A DNA stretch of 64,000 nt from Phreatobacter sp. (GCF_030691135.1 NZ_JAUYFA010000052.1:1-64000), one strand, 5' to 3'. Counted from the stretch's first letter, positions 45,996-54,892 are shown. Program-made: numbers and translations. The notes: a model not told the origin generated them from the letters alone.

Positions 45996-46752
45996 AATAC
46001 AGCCCGCGGCCGCCGTTGATCTGCACCGTCTCGCCGGTGATGAAGGCCGCCATGTCGGAGGCAAGGAACAGCACGAGATTGGCGACGTCCTCCGCCGTTC
46101 CCTCGCGCCTGAGCGGCGTGCCCTCCACGGCAGACTTCCGCCCCTCAGGCGTGTTGAACTGCACGTGGAAGCGCGTGTCGATGAGCCCTGGCGCCACGCC
46201 GTTGACCCGGATGCCGAGCGGCCCGAGTTCCTTCGCCAGCGCGCGGGTATAGGTGACGATGGCCCCTTTCGACGAGGCATAGTGCAGGGCACCCGGCCCG
46301 CCGCCGTCCATCGCCGCCAGCGACGACATGGTGACGATGGCGCCGGATTTCTTCTCCGTCATGATCTTCACCGCCGCCTGGCAGGTGAGATAGGTCGACA
46401 TGACGTTGAGGTCGAAGGTGCGCTGCCACAGGTCGAGCGAGGACGCGGCCGTGCCGACCCGCTGCAGGATGCCGCCGGCATTGGTGAAGACGATGTCGAG
46501 CGTGCCGAAGGCGCGCAGCACCGCGGCGAAGGCGGCATCCGTTTCATTCTGCTGCGTCAGGTCGGCCTTGATCGCCAGCGCCTGGCCGCCGGCCTCGGCG
46601 ATCTCCTTCTCCAGCGCCTTGGCCTCGTCGCCGCTGGAAATATAGGTGAAGGCGACCTTGGCGCCGGCTCTGGCGAAGCCGCGCGTCGCGGCCGCGCCGA
46701 TGCCCGATGCGCCGCCGGTGACCAGCGCGACCTTGCCCGTGAAATCCATCAT
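45994..46752 (-). CDS. SDR family oxidoreductase of the TRAP operon
   Basis: A 252-residue classical SDR. LVTGGASGIGAAATRGFARAG (split, about 10-30) is the cofactor site, TNAGGILQRVG the NAG motif, VTMSSLAAMDGGG the catalytic Ser and LHYASSKGAIVTYTRALAKE the Y-x-x-x-K pair. It ends GETVQINGGRGLY. GAGGGAG precedes the start. It lies 40 bp after dctM on the same strand, so it probably oxidises the compound imported by the TRAP transporter. Confidence 0.92.
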   Translation of the reverse strand: MMDFTGKVALVTGGASGIGAAATRGFARAGAKVAFTYISSGDEAKALEKEIAEAGGQALAIKADLTQQNETDAAFAAVLRAFGTLDIVFTNAGGILQRVGTAASSLDLWQRTFDLNVMSTYLTCQAAVKIMTEKKSGAIVTMSSLAAMDGGGPGALHYASSKGAIVTYTRALAKELGPLGIRVNGVAPGLIDTRFHVQFNTPEGRKSAVEGTPLRREGTAEDVANLVLFLASDMAAFITGETVQINGGRGLY

Positions 46753-46792
46753 GCACTCCCTCGAATGGCGATGAACGGCCGCGCTGGCCGCG

Positions 46793-48112
46793 TCAGTTCA
46801 GGAATTCTGGCGAGACGAGGCTCGGCAGGAACAGCGTCACCTTGGGCCAGACGATGATCAGCGCCAGCACCATGAACAGCGGGATCAGCATGATCGCCGT
46901 ATCCTTGATCGCATCGCGCATGCGCATCCCCGCGACGGCGCAGGCGATCATCAGACAGAGCCCGTAAGGCGGTGTGACGAGGCCGAAGGCCAGCGAGACG
47001 ATGCCGATCATGGCGAAATGGACCGGGTCCATCTCCACCGCCTTCGCCAGCGGCTGCAGGATCGGCCCGCAGATGATGATGGCGGGGATGGCGTCGAGGA
47101 AACAGCCGACGATGAGAAACACCGCGGCGATGAAGAAGCCGGTGGCGATGAAGCCCATCTGCCAGGCCGAGACGCCGGTCAGGATGGCCTCGGGGATCTT
47201 GTAATAGGCCAGCAGCCAGCCGAAGCAGCTCGCCGTGCCGACGCAGAACAGGATCACGCCGGTAAGCCGGCCGGTATCGAGAAGCGCGCCATAGAGCCCC
47301 TTGAGGTCCATCTCGCGGTAGACGACGAAGGACAGGACGCCGGCATAGAGCACCGCGATGGCGGCCGATTCAGTGGCGGTGAACCAGCCGAAGATCTTGC
47401 CGCCGATGATGATGCCCGGGGTGAGCAGCGCCAGGAAGGAATGGGCGCAGGCGCAGAGCAGGGCCCGCCAGGTCTCGCGCGGATAGGTCGGATAGCCGCG
47501 CTTGACGGCATAGACGTGGACGGTCGCCATCTGTGCGCCGGCGATGAGGATGCCAGGGATGATACCCGCGAGGAACAGGGCGCCGATCGAGGTCGTGAGG
47601 ATGCCGCCCCAGACGATCATCAGGATGGAGGGCGGGATGATGACGGCGAGCACCGCCGAGACCGCGGTGATGGCGACCGAGAAGGAGTCATCGTAGCCCT
47701 CGCGGCGCTGGGCTTCGATGAAGATCTTCGATTGGCTGGCGGCGTCTGCCGTGGACGAACCGGAAATCCCGGCGAAGAACAATGACAGCACCACATTGAT
47801 CTGGGCGAGCCCGCCCGGCCAGTGGCCGACCATGGTGCGCGACAGCTTCAGCAGGCGGTCGGTGATGCCGCCGATATTCATCAGGTTGGCAGTGAGCAGG
47901 AAGAACGGCACCGCCAGCAGGATGAAGGAATTGAAGGCGTTGAAGCTCTCCGACATGAGCGTCACGGTGTCGAGCCGCGGTTCGATCATCAGGATCGGCA
48001 GGCAGGCGAGGCCGAGGGCGAAGGCCACCGGCACGCGCAGCGCCAGGAGGGCGAAAAAGGCTCCGAACAGGACGAAGGCCGCCTGGCCGGATGTGAGCAC
48101 TGCGCCGGTCAT
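46793..48112 (-). CDS. dctM: TRAP transporter large permease, DctM type
   Basis: A 439-residue, roughly 12-helix membrane protein, the large subunit of a TRAP transporter driven by a sodium gradient. FNSFILLAVPFFLLTANLMN (about 62-81), LFFAGISGSSTADAAS with the conserved G-S-S-x-A-D signature and PPSILMIVWGG are DctM hallmarks. The start at 48112 overlaps the dctQ stop by 4 bp (ATGA), and in-frame sequence upstream of it is out of register with dctQ. It pairs with DctQ and receives substrate from the binding protein. Confidence 0.94.
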   Translation of the reverse strand: MTGAVLTSGQAAFVLFGAFFALLALRVPVAFALGLACLPILMIEPRLDTVTLMSESFNAFNSFILLAVPFFLLTANLMNIGGITDRLLKLSRTMVGHWPGGLAQINVVLSLFFAGISGSSTADAASQSKIFIEAQRREGYDDSFSVAITAVSAVLAVIIPPSILMIVWGGILTTSIGALFLAGIIPGILIAGAQMATVHVYAVKRGYPTYPRETWRALLCACAHSFLALLTPGIIIGGKIFGWFTATESAAIAVLYAGVLSFVVYREMDLKGLYGALLDTGRLTGVILFCVGTASCFGWLLAYYKIPEAILTGVSAWQMGFIATGFFIAAVFLIVGCFLDAIPAIIICGPILQPLAKAVEMDPVHFAMIGIVSLAFGLVTPPYGLCLMIACAVAGMRMRDAIKDTAIMLIPLFMVLALIIVWPKVTLFLPSLVSPEFLN

Positions 48113-48684
48113 AGGTTGAGCGTCCCTGCTTCGATGTCGCTGATGGCCGGCTTCACCGGCGGCGCCTTGCGGCCGAGTGCGATCAGCACGTCGTCCCACA
48201 TCTGCTCACCGAGGAAGACGATCCATGTGACGCCCATCAGCGGCCAGGGCAGGTGGATGAGCCAGAGCGGGAGGTCGGCAAGTTCCGAGGTCCGGAACCA
48301 GGCGAACTGGACGAACTTGGTGCCGGCGAAGACGAAGACGCAGGCGAGCACGAGCGTGCCGATGCGCCCGACCAGCCGCGCCACCGCCTCGCCGCGGGGC
48401 GGCAGTTCCGGCATGACGTCGACCTCGAAATGGGTCGATTCCCGGACGCCGATCATGGCGCCGATCGAGATGGTCCAGATGAACAGGAAGCGTGCCATCT
48501 CCTCGGTCCAGATATAGCTCGGGATCAGCGCGGTATGGCGCGAGAAGATCTGCAGGCTCACCGGGATGATCAGGATGGCGACGGAGGCCACGACGAGATG
48601 GGACAGGAGGCTCGCATAGGCCGCCGTGAACCGCCGCCAGAGGCTCGGTGCCTCCCCGACGGCAGGACTGTCGGACGGGGTCAT
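48109..48684 (-). CDS. dctQ: TRAP transporter small permease, DctQ type
   Basis: A 191-residue, four-helix membrane protein. WTEEMARFLFIWTISIGAMIG (split, about 69-89) is the DctQ signature with E-x-x-R-x-x-F-x-W. The start MTPSDSPAVGEAPS at 48684 is chosen over an extension running back into the intergenic region. It follows the binding-protein gene by 91 bp and overlaps dctM. Confidence 0.9.
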   Translation of the reverse strand: MTPSDSPAVGEAPSLWRRFTAAYASLLSHLVVASVAILIIPVSLQIFSRHTALIPSYIWTEEMARFLFIWTISIGAMIGVRESTHFEVDVMPELPPRGEAVARLVGRIGTLVLACVFVFAGTKFVQFAWFRTSELADLPLWLIHLPWPLMGVTWIVFLGEQMWDDVLIALGRKAPPVKPAISDIEAGTLNL

Positions 48685-48775
48685 GTTTCGCTTTCGAAGG
48701 ACGATGGAACGGCGCTTGGGCGCCCGAACGGGCCGGCTCGCCGCGCCATGGCAGCGGGCCGGCCCGACGATTTTA

Positions 48776-49810
48776 TCAAACGCCGCTGACTTGGCCGAAG
48801 ATGGCTTCGGCGCCGATTTCCCTGGCATAGGCGGCCATGACCGGGTCGGTCAGCTTCTTCATCGCGTCGCGTTCCTCGAACACGATGCGCTTCAGGCGGC
48901 CGGCCTTCTCCAGCGTTTCCAGCTTGGCGCTGTCCTCGCTGGATTCCACCTGGCGGCCGAATTCGCCGGCCTCGGCACCGGCGGTGACGATCGCGTCCTG
49001 CAGGTCCTTCGGCAGCGAGGTCAGCATCTTCATGGAGAAGCAGATCGGGCGGATCGACACCGCGTGCTGGGTCAGCACGAGGTTCGGCGCCACCTCGAAG
49101 AACTTCATCGCTTCGACGCCGGCCGCCTCGTTTTCGCCGGCCTGGATCACGCCGTTCTGGATGGCGTTGTAGACCTCGTTATAGGCGATGACGGTCGGCG
49201 ACATGCCGGCCGCGGCGAAGGTACGGGACCAGATCGGCGCACCCTGGACGCGGATCTTCAGGCCGCGCATCTCGGCGAGGTTCTTGAACGGCTTGTTGGC
49301 GAAGATGTTGCGGGTACCGCCACCGGCATGGCCGATGAGACGCACGCCCGCCCGCCGTTCCACTTCGTCCTCGATGGGCTTCAGCACTTTCGCCTTGATC
49401 ACGTTGCCCATATGAGCCACGTCGCGGAAGACGAAGGGCGCATCGATGAAGGGCGCCGCGCGTGCGAAGGTCGACATGTGGGCGGGCGAGACGATGGCAT
49501 AGTCCACCGCGCGGCCCTGGGCCATATATTCGAAATACTGCTTCTCGAGACCGAGCGAGGAGTTCTTGTGCAGGTTGAAATTGACCGGCTTGCCATAGAG
49601 CGCCTTGACCCGCTCCTCGAACCGCACCAGCGCCTTGGTGAAGGCGTGGTCGTCGTTGAACTGGACGGCGCCGTTCAGCGTGATCGGAGCCTGGGCGCGC
49701 AGCACGGTCGGGCTGGCCACGAGGGCGGCGGCGGAGACGGCGCCGAGACCGAGGATGACCTGCCTGCGTTCCACGCCGATGCGCGTGTCGATGTCCTTGC
49801 GAATGCTCAT
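48776..49810 (-). CDS. dctP: TRAP transporter substrate-binding protein, DctP type
   Basis: A 344-residue periplasmic receptor. An N-terminal Arg-Arg signal (VERRQVILGLGAVSAAALVA, ending VLRAQA) suggests Tat or Sec export. GRAVDYAIVSPAHMSTFAR and GLKIRVQGAPIWSRTFAAAGMSP (split, about 185-205) are DctP features; the Arg in KIRVQ binds the substrate carboxylate. YNEVYNAIQNGVIQAGENE is the common family motif. GGAGG precedes the start by 8 bp. It is first in dctP-dctQ-dctM-SDR. The substrate is a carboxylate or similar anion, not further defined. Confidence 0.92.
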   Translation of the reverse strand: MSIRKDIDTRIGVERRQVILGLGAVSAAALVASPTVLRAQAPITLNGAVQFNDDHAFTKALVRFEERVKALYGKPVNFNLHKNSSLGLEKQYFEYMAQGRAVDYAIVSPAHMSTFARAAPFIDAPFVFRDVAHMGNVIKAKVLKPIEDEVERRAGVRLIGHAGGGTRNIFANKPFKNLAEMRGLKIRVQGAPIWSRTFAAAGMSPTVIAYNEVYNAIQNGVIQAGENEAAGVEAMKFFEVAPNLVLTQHAVSIRPICFSMKMLTSLPKDLQDAIVTAGAEAGEFGRQVESSEDSAKLETLEKAGRLKRIVFEERDAMKKLTDPVMAAYAREIGAEAIFGQVSGV

Positions 49811-50275
49811 TGCGTTTCCTCCGGGGTTTTCATGCACTCTTGCAGTGCGCCCATGTTGTCCTGGGTCAGGCCAAGAGTATGTCAGAACCATCCGGGGCCG
49901 GACAATTGCAAAAGCCCATGTTGCGGCGCGAATTTAAATGGATTTATATCGCATCGCATCATGTGATTATTGTGCAGCGCACAACAAGTCCGCCGCGCAT
50001 GAGACTGGAGACTTCTGCCCTCGCTGGCATGATGCGGTGGTTGGTCCTCCCCGATGGCTCGGGGCAATCTGCCGCAGTGCCGGGGGCCTCGAAGATAACC
50101 CTTCCGTAGCGGATTTTCCCTAAGGATGGGACGAAACCGCTGTGCGAATAGCCCGGAAATTCGGTTTATCGGCGATGTTGGCGGCGTGCGAATGGCTATA
50201 GCGGTTCACCATGACGATTAAGGACGCGTCCATATTGTCCGGCCGGCCAGCCCGTTCGCTGCTAGTGTCGTAGCA
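49811..50275. other. Divergent intergenic region between dctP and the ACP cluster
   Basis: This 465-bp gap holds no credible gene. It is locally AT-rich around 49930-49975 and must contain the dctP promoter (leftward) and the promoter of the GNAT/ACP operon (rightward). A 15-bp dyad, TTGTGC-AGC-GCACAA, at 49970-49984 is the clearest site; it lies 160 bp from dctP and about 290 bp from the rightward gene. Confidence 0.6.
49970..49984. promoter_or_regulatory. Perfect dyad upstream of dctP
   Basis: TTGTGC and GCACAA are exact complements around AGC. The size and spacing fit a dimeric repressor such as a GntR- or IclR-family protein. No such regulator gene is adjacent. Confidence 0.4.
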
Positions 50276-51115
50276 ATGCTGGAGGCGATCGGACGCGACA
50301 CAATGGGGGAGGCGCTGGCGCTCTTGGCGCGCGGTTTTCCTGTGCGCGCGGCGCCCTTTTGGGTGGCCGGGCTCGATCGGCTGTCCGCCTTTCACGACGC
50401 CCAGGGCCTCGGCCCCGTCGGCCAGATCATGCGGGTCAAAGGTGAAGCCGTCGGCGTGATACTGACGATGCGCAGCCGCCGCGAGCCGGCCGATGGATCT
50501 CCACCGCAGGCCGTCGTCAATCTGTCGAGCTGGTATGTTGACGAGCGCTTTCGCCTGATGGCGCCGCGCATGTTGCAGAAGGTGCTCGCCGAGACGGTCG
50601 ACACCTTCACAGACCTGACCCCGAGCCCTCCCGTCACCGACATGATCGGTCGCTTCGGCTTCGTCCGTTGCCATGACGGCGGCGCCGTCTTTGCCCTTCC
50701 CGTCCAGGCTCTCCAGATGGGTCCGGGACAGATCGTGCCGGTCGATACCGTCGCGCTCGACGCTGCTGTCGGCCGCATCGTCGAGGATCACCGGCGCCTC
50801 GGTTGCCTCGCCTGCGCCCTGGTCGAGCCGGATGGCAGCCGCCCACTCGTCTTCAGTACCGGCCGACGCAAGGGCCTGCCCGCCGCACGGCTCGTCTATG
50901 CCGACGACGTTGCGTCAGTTCGCCGCAACATGGGGCCGATCGCGCGTTTCCTGCTGTCGCGCGGCATGATTTGCCTCGAAATGCCCACCGATCGGGCTGA
51001 TACCCCTCCCGGTTCGTGGTTCTCGACCCGGTCCCGTCCGACATTCGTCCGCGGCGCCAGCCCTGCGGTGGCGATCGATCACGCCTATTCGGAATTTGTT
51101 TTCCTTCGCATCTGA
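50276..51115 (+). CDS. GNAT-like protein at the head of the ACP/ligase/decarboxylase unit
   Basis: A 279-residue cytoplasmic protein of uncertain family. The first half looks GNAT-like: GQIMRVKGEAVGVILTMRSR (about 49-68) resembles the central strands, VNLSSWYVDERFRLMAPRML (82-101) the strand and helix around the acyl-CoA site, and VTDMIGRFGFVRCHDG the C-terminal motif. The clear R/Q-x-x-G-x-G loop is absent. The second half (about 150-279) is unassigned. It starts 31 bp before the ACP gene, so an acyl- or aminoacyl-transfer role with the carrier protein is plausible. No strong ribosome site is seen; ATG at 50303 is an alternative start. Confidence 0.6.
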   Translation: MLEAIGRDTMGEALALLARGFPVRAAPFWVAGLDRLSAFHDAQGLGPVGQIMRVKGEAVGVILTMRSRREPADGSPPQAVVNLSSWYVDERFRLMAPRMLQKVLAETVDTFTDLTPSPPVTDMIGRFGFVRCHDGGAVFALPVQALQMGPGQIVPVDTVALDAAVGRIVEDHRRLGCLACALVEPDGSRPLVFSTGRRKGLPAARLVYADDVASVRRNMGPIARFLLSRGMICLEMPTDRADTPPGSWFSTRSRPTFVRGASPAVAIDHAYSEFVFLRI

Positions 51116-51146
51116 CAATGCCGCCGGACCTGTGGGGGAGAGAACC

Positions 51147-51404
51147 GTGACCACCGAGACGATCGATGTTGCCGAGGAGATCAGTGCCTTCCTCAGGGGG
51201 CGGTTCCCGGCGCTCGCCAACCAGCCGCTGTCGGCCGAGACGCAGCTCCTCGCCAGCGGGGCCATCGATTCCCTCGGCATCCTCGAACTCGTCACCTTCC
51301 TCGACGAGCGCTTCGGCATCCAGCTGATGGACGACGATTTCGATCCGGCCAATTTCGAGACGCTAGGCCAGCTTGTCGCCTTCGCGGAGCGCCAGCGCGC
51401 GTGA
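51147..51404 (+). CDS. Acyl carrier protein
   Basis: An 85-residue carrier protein. The phosphopantetheine attachment Ser42 is in the motif GAIDSLGILELVTFLDE (about 38-54), the D-S-L form. Surrounding acidic helices and the ending FDPANFETLGQLVAFAERQ are typical. It starts with GTG at 51147 behind GGGGGAGAG and ends in a GTGA overlap with the ligase gene, so the ligase is its likely loading enzyme. It is not the fatty-acid-synthesis AcpP, which would lie by fabD/fabG/fabF. Confidence 0.9.
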   Translation: MTTETIDVAEEISAFLRGRFPALANQPLSAETQLLASGAIDSLGILELVTFLDERFGIQLMDDDFDPANFETLGQLVAFAERQRA

Positions 51405-52933
51405 CGCCTCCGCCCTATCTCCTCCATCATCTCCTCGAACAGGCTGCCGCGTCCGGGGCGGAGCGCATCGCCGTGGTCGATGGCGACCGGCAGGCCACCT
51501 ATGCCGACCTCCTCGCCGCCGCCCGCCGTTGCGCCCGTCTCTGCCGCGGCCACGGCCTGGCGCACGGCGACCGCGTCGCGATCTTTCTGCCGAAGAGCCT
51601 CGAGGAATGCTGGGCGATCTTCGGCATCGCCATGGCCGGCGGCGTCTTCGTCCCCGTCAACGCCCTCCTGAAGCCCGCCCAGGTCCGTCACATCGTCGCC
51701 GATTGCGGCGCCAGGATCGTGTTGACCCGCAGCGACCAGGTCGCCGCCCTCGCCGAGGCCTGCGCCGGCCTCGATGACATCCGGATCATCGCGGTCGATG
51801 CCCTGGTCGATGACGGCGGCGTCGCTGCGGCGCTTCCCTCTGCCGGCATCGGCGAGGATCTCGCCGCCATCCTCTACACGTCGGGCTCCACCGGGCGGCC
51901 CAAGGGCGTGATGCTGAGCCACCGCAATCTCCTCGCCGGCACGCGCATCGTGCGCACCTATCTCGGCATCACCGAGGACGAGCGCATCCTCTCGGTGCTT
52001 CCCTTCAGCTTCGACTATGGCCTCAACCAGTTGCTGACCGCAGTCGAACAGCGCGCCCGGATCGTGCTGCTGACCTTCCAGTTCGGTGCCGACATCGTGA
52101 AAGCCATCGTCGAGCACGGCATCACCGGGCTCGCCGGCGTTCCCACCATCTGGGCCATCCTCACCCGGGCGACGCCGATGCTGGCGAAAACCCCGCTGCC
52201 GACCCTGCGCTACATCACCAATTCCGGCGGCGCCGTGCCCTCCGAAACCGTGGCGCGGCTGCGCGAGAAGCTGCCCGGCACGCGGATCTTCCTCATGTAT
52301 GGCCTCACCGAGGCTTTCCGCTCCACCTTTCTGCCGCCCGAAGAGGTGGAGCGCCGCCCGACCTCCATCGGCAAGGCCATCCCCGAATGCGAGATGCTGG
52401 TGGTGACCGCCGACGGCCGCCGGGCCGCGCCCGGGGAGCCGGGAATCCTCGTCCACCGTGGTCCGACCGTGTCGCTCGGCTACTGGAACCGGCCCGATGC
52501 GACGGCCGAGGTCCTACGGCCCCATCCGTTCCGGCCGGCCGTCGAGGGGGGCGAGACCGTCTGCTGGTCTGGTGACCTGGTGACGGAGGACGCGGAGGGC
52601 TTCCTCTATTTCGTCGCCCGCAACGACGCGATGATCAAATCCTCCGGCCATCGCATCAGCCCGACCGAGGTCGAGGAATGCCTGATGGCCATGGGCCATT
52701 TCCAGCAGGTCGCGGTGATCGGCCTGCCCGACCCCTTCGCCGGGCAGAAGGTCCATGCCGTGGCGGTGGCCCTCGGCCCGGTCGATGGCGCTTCGGTTCT
52801 GCAGGCCGCCGCCGCCGAACTGCCGCCCTATATGGTGCCGCGCGAGCTCGAGCTGGTCGAGCGCCTGCCCGTCACCCCCAACGGCAAGGTCGATTATGTC
52901 GGTCTCGTGCGCGAGCGTAGCCATGGCGCCTGA
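51401..52933 (+). CDS. AMP-forming acyl/aminoacyl-ACP ligase, exosortase A-associated type
   Basis: A 510-residue ANL-superfamily adenylating enzyme. The phosphate loop is ILYTSGSTGRPKG (about 165-177), the substrate/ATP motif MYGLTEAFRSTFLPPEE (about 299-315), GDLVTEDAEGFLYFVAR holds the ribose-binding Asp, NDAMIKSSGHRISPTEVEE is the hinge, and the catalytic Lys is in VTPNGKVDY. It resembles the ligases found with exosortase A (TIGR03098). The GTG start overlaps the ACP gene by 4 bp, and the decarboxylase gene overlaps its end by 11 bp. It probably activates a carboxylic or amino acid and loads it on the ACP. Confidence 0.88.
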   Translation: MTPPPYLLHHLLEQAAASGAERIAVVDGDRQATYADLLAAARRCARLCRGHGLAHGDRVAIFLPKSLEECWAIFGIAMAGGVFVPVNALLKPAQVRHIVADCGARIVLTRSDQVAALAEACAGLDDIRIIAVDALVDDGGVAAALPSAGIGEDLAAILYTSGSTGRPKGVMLSHRNLLAGTRIVRTYLGITEDERILSVLPFSFDYGLNQLLTAVEQRARIVLLTFQFGADIVKAIVEHGITGLAGVPTIWAILTRATPMLAKTPLPTLRYITNSGGAVPSETVARLREKLPGTRIFLMYGLTEAFRSTFLPPEEVERRPTSIGKAIPECEMLVVTADGRRAAPGEPGILVHRGPTVSLGYWNRPDATAEVLRPHPFRPAVEGGETVCWSGDLVTEDAEGFLYFVARNDAMIKSSGHRISPTEVEECLMAMGHFQQVAVIGLPDPFAGQKVHAVAVALGPVDGASVLQAAAAELPPYMVPRELELVERLPVTPNGKVDYVGLVRERSHGA

Positions 52934-54209
52934 CGCGACCCTCGCCGACAGGCTCGTTGCCGACCAGTTCGGCGTCGACGGCGCCGATCTCCTGATCGGC
53001 GGCATCCCGGCCCGCGCCCTCGCCGAGCGTTTCGGCACGCCGCTCTTCGCCTATGACGCCGGCCTCATCCGCCGCTCCTACCGCGCCCTCGCGGCAGCCC
53101 TCGCAGGCTTCGCCACCATCCATTACTCGATCAAGGCCAACCCCAACCCGGCCGTCGTGCGGGTGCTCCATGCGGAGGGTGCGGGGATCGAGATCGCCTC
53201 GCTCGGCGAGTTCCACGCCGCGATGGAAGCGGGCGTCGATCCCGCGCAGATCCTCTTCGCCGGCCCGGGCAAGCGCCGCTCCGAACTCGCGGCGGTGATA
53301 TCAGCCGGCATCGGCGAGATTCACCTCGAAAGCCACGAGGAGATGGTCCATGTCGCGGCCATCGGCGCGTCCCTCGGCCGCCGGGTCTGCGTCGCCATCC
53401 GCGTCAATCCCATCGCCGAGGCCCAGGGTGGCGCCATGCGCATGGGCGGCAAGGCCGCGCCCTTCGGCTTCGACGAGGAGGATCTCGACGCGGTCGTCGA
53501 TGCCGTGGCGGCCCATCCCCATCTCGACCTCACCGGCATCCATCTCTTCGCGGGAACGCAGATCCTCGATGCCGCCGTTCTGATCGGCCAGTGGCGCCAC
53601 GGCCTCGCCGTCGCCGGCCGCGCCGCCGCGCGTCTCGGCCGCCCGCTGCGCACCATCGATCTCGGCGGCGGGCTCGGCATCCCCTATTTCGCCGGCGACG
53701 GCACCCTCGACCTCGCCGCGGTCCGGGCCGGCCTGCCGGAACTGATCGCCCTGCGCGACGCCGATCCGCTCATCCGTGACGCCCATGTGCTGGTCGAGCC
53801 CGGCCGCTATCTCGTCGGCGCGTGCGGCGTCTATCTGTCAGCCGTTCTCGCCGCCAAGGTCTCGCGCGGCCAGCGCTTCCTCGTGGTCGACGGCGGCATG
53901 CACCACCATCTCGCCGCCTCCGGCAATCTCGGACAGGTCATCAAGCGCGACTACCCGGTCGCCGCCGCCTCGCGCATGGGTGAGCCGGTGGTCGGTCCGG
54001 CCAGCGTCGTCGGGCCGCTCTGCACGCCGCTCGACACCCTGGCCCGCAAGGTCGAGATGCCGGCCATGGCCGAGGGCGATCTCGTCGCCGTGCTGCAGTC
54101 GGGCGCCTATGGGCCGACCGCCAGTCCGGTCGGCTTTCTCAGCCATCCCGCGCCCGCCGAGGTCCTGGTGGACGCCGGCGCGGCGCAGCTGATTTCACGG
54201 GTTCAGTAG
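52923..54209 (+). CDS. Fold-type III PLP-dependent decarboxylase, exosortase A-associated type
   Basis: A 428-residue decarboxylase of the DapDC/ornithine-decarboxylase family (alanine-racemase fold). PLP Lys71 is in HYSIKANPNP, the phosphate loop is DLGGGLGIPYF (about 246-256), VEPGRYLVGACGVY follows, and the active-site Cys from the second subunit is in GPLCTPLDTL. QSGAYGPTASPVGFLSHP at the C-terminus is close to the exosortase A-associated decarboxylases (TIGR03099). GIHLFAGTQ replaces the more usual GIHCHIGSQ. It probably decarboxylates a diamino acid or an ACP-bound or free amino acid; the product is unknown. Confidence 0.88.
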   Translation: MAPDATLADRLVADQFGVDGADLLIGGIPARALAERFGTPLFAYDAGLIRRSYRALAAALAGFATIHYSIKANPNPAVVRVLHAEGAGIEIASLGEFHAAMEAGVDPAQILFAGPGKRRSELAAVISAGIGEIHLESHEEMVHVAAIGASLGRRVCVAIRVNPIAEAQGGAMRMGGKAAPFGFDEEDLDAVVDAVAAHPHLDLTGIHLFAGTQILDAAVLIGQWRHGLAVAGRAAARLGRPLRTIDLGGGLGIPYFAGDGTLDLAAVRAGLPELIALRDADPLIRDAHVLVEPGRYLVGACGVYLSAVLAAKVSRGQRFLVVDGGMHHHLAASGNLGQVIKRDYPVAAASRMGEPVVGPASVVGPLCTPLDTLARKVEMPAMAEGDLVAVLQSGAYGPTASPVGFLSHPAPAEVLVDAGAAQLISRVQ

Positions 54210-54892
54210 ACCGAGGCCTTGCCGAGCGCGGCGCCCTTGGCGGCGAGCGTCGCATCGACCCAGCTGCGGTCGAGCGTGCCGGCGGCGATGGCCTTCATCG
54301 TCGCATCCTCGGCGGCGAGCTGCTTGCGGGCGAGGGCGGCGACGGCCGCCACCTCCGCCCGCGGCACGGCGAGCACCCCGTCGGCATCGCCGACGATGAG
54401 ATCGCCGGGCGCGACATGCTGGCCGCCGATCACCGCACCCGTGTTGATCTCGCCGGGGCCGTCCTTGTAGGGGCCGCGATGGGTCACGCCGGCGGCGAAG
54501 ACGGGCAGGCTCATCGCCGCGATGGCGTCGGAATCGCGGATCGCGCCGTCGATGACGATGCCTGCCACGCCGTTTTTCATCGCGATCGTCGCCATGATCT
54601 CGCCGATGATGGCATTGGTCAGCGCGCCGCCGGCCTCCACCACCACGACGTCACCGGGGCCGGCCATGTCGATGGCCTTGTGGACGAGGAGGTTGTCGCC
54701 GGGCCGGGTCCTGACCGTCAGCGCGAAGCCGAGCAGCGGCGTGCCGTCATGCATCGGCCGCAGCGACGGGCCAGCGGCGAAGAGCCGGCCCATATTGTCG
54801 CTGAGCAGCGCCGTCGGGATGCCGGCGAGCAGCGCCGTCAGCGCGGGATCGTTGGCATGGGGCTTGGGCAGGACCTGGAAACCGAGGGACAT
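54203..54892 (-). CDS. RraA-like / 4-hydroxy-4-methyl-2-oxoglutarate aldolase family protein
   Basis: A 229-residue member of the RraA/HMG-CHA aldolase family. GEIMATIAMKNGVAGIVIDG (about 96-115), IRDSDAIAAMSLPVFAAGVTHRGP (split) and PGDLIVGDADGVLAVPR (about 161-177) are the class II pyruvate aldolase segments, with metal- and pyruvate-binding Arg and Asp. It may be a pyruvate-type aldolase or oxaloacetate decarboxylase; RNase E inhibition is less likely outside gammaproteobacteria. The last 7 bp overlap the convergent decarboxylase gene. Confidence 0.88.
   Translation of the reverse strand: MSLGFQVLPKPHANDPALTALLAGIPTALLSDNMGRLFAAGPSLRPMHDGTPLLGFALTVRTRPGDNLLVHKAIDMAGPGDVVVVEAGGALTNAIIGEIMATIAMKNGVAGIVIDGAIRDSDAIAAMSLPVFAAGVTHRGPYKDGPGEINTGAVIGGQHVAPGDLIVGDADGVLAVPRAEVAAVAALARKQLAAEDATMKAIAAGTLDRSWVDATLAAKGAALGKASVY

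Noticed and set aside
54203-54892. RraA-like gene as an RNase E inhibitor
   Set aside because: Inhibition of RNase E is established for gammaproteobacterial RraA; the motifs here equally fit pyruvate aldolases, which are the commoner role outside that group.
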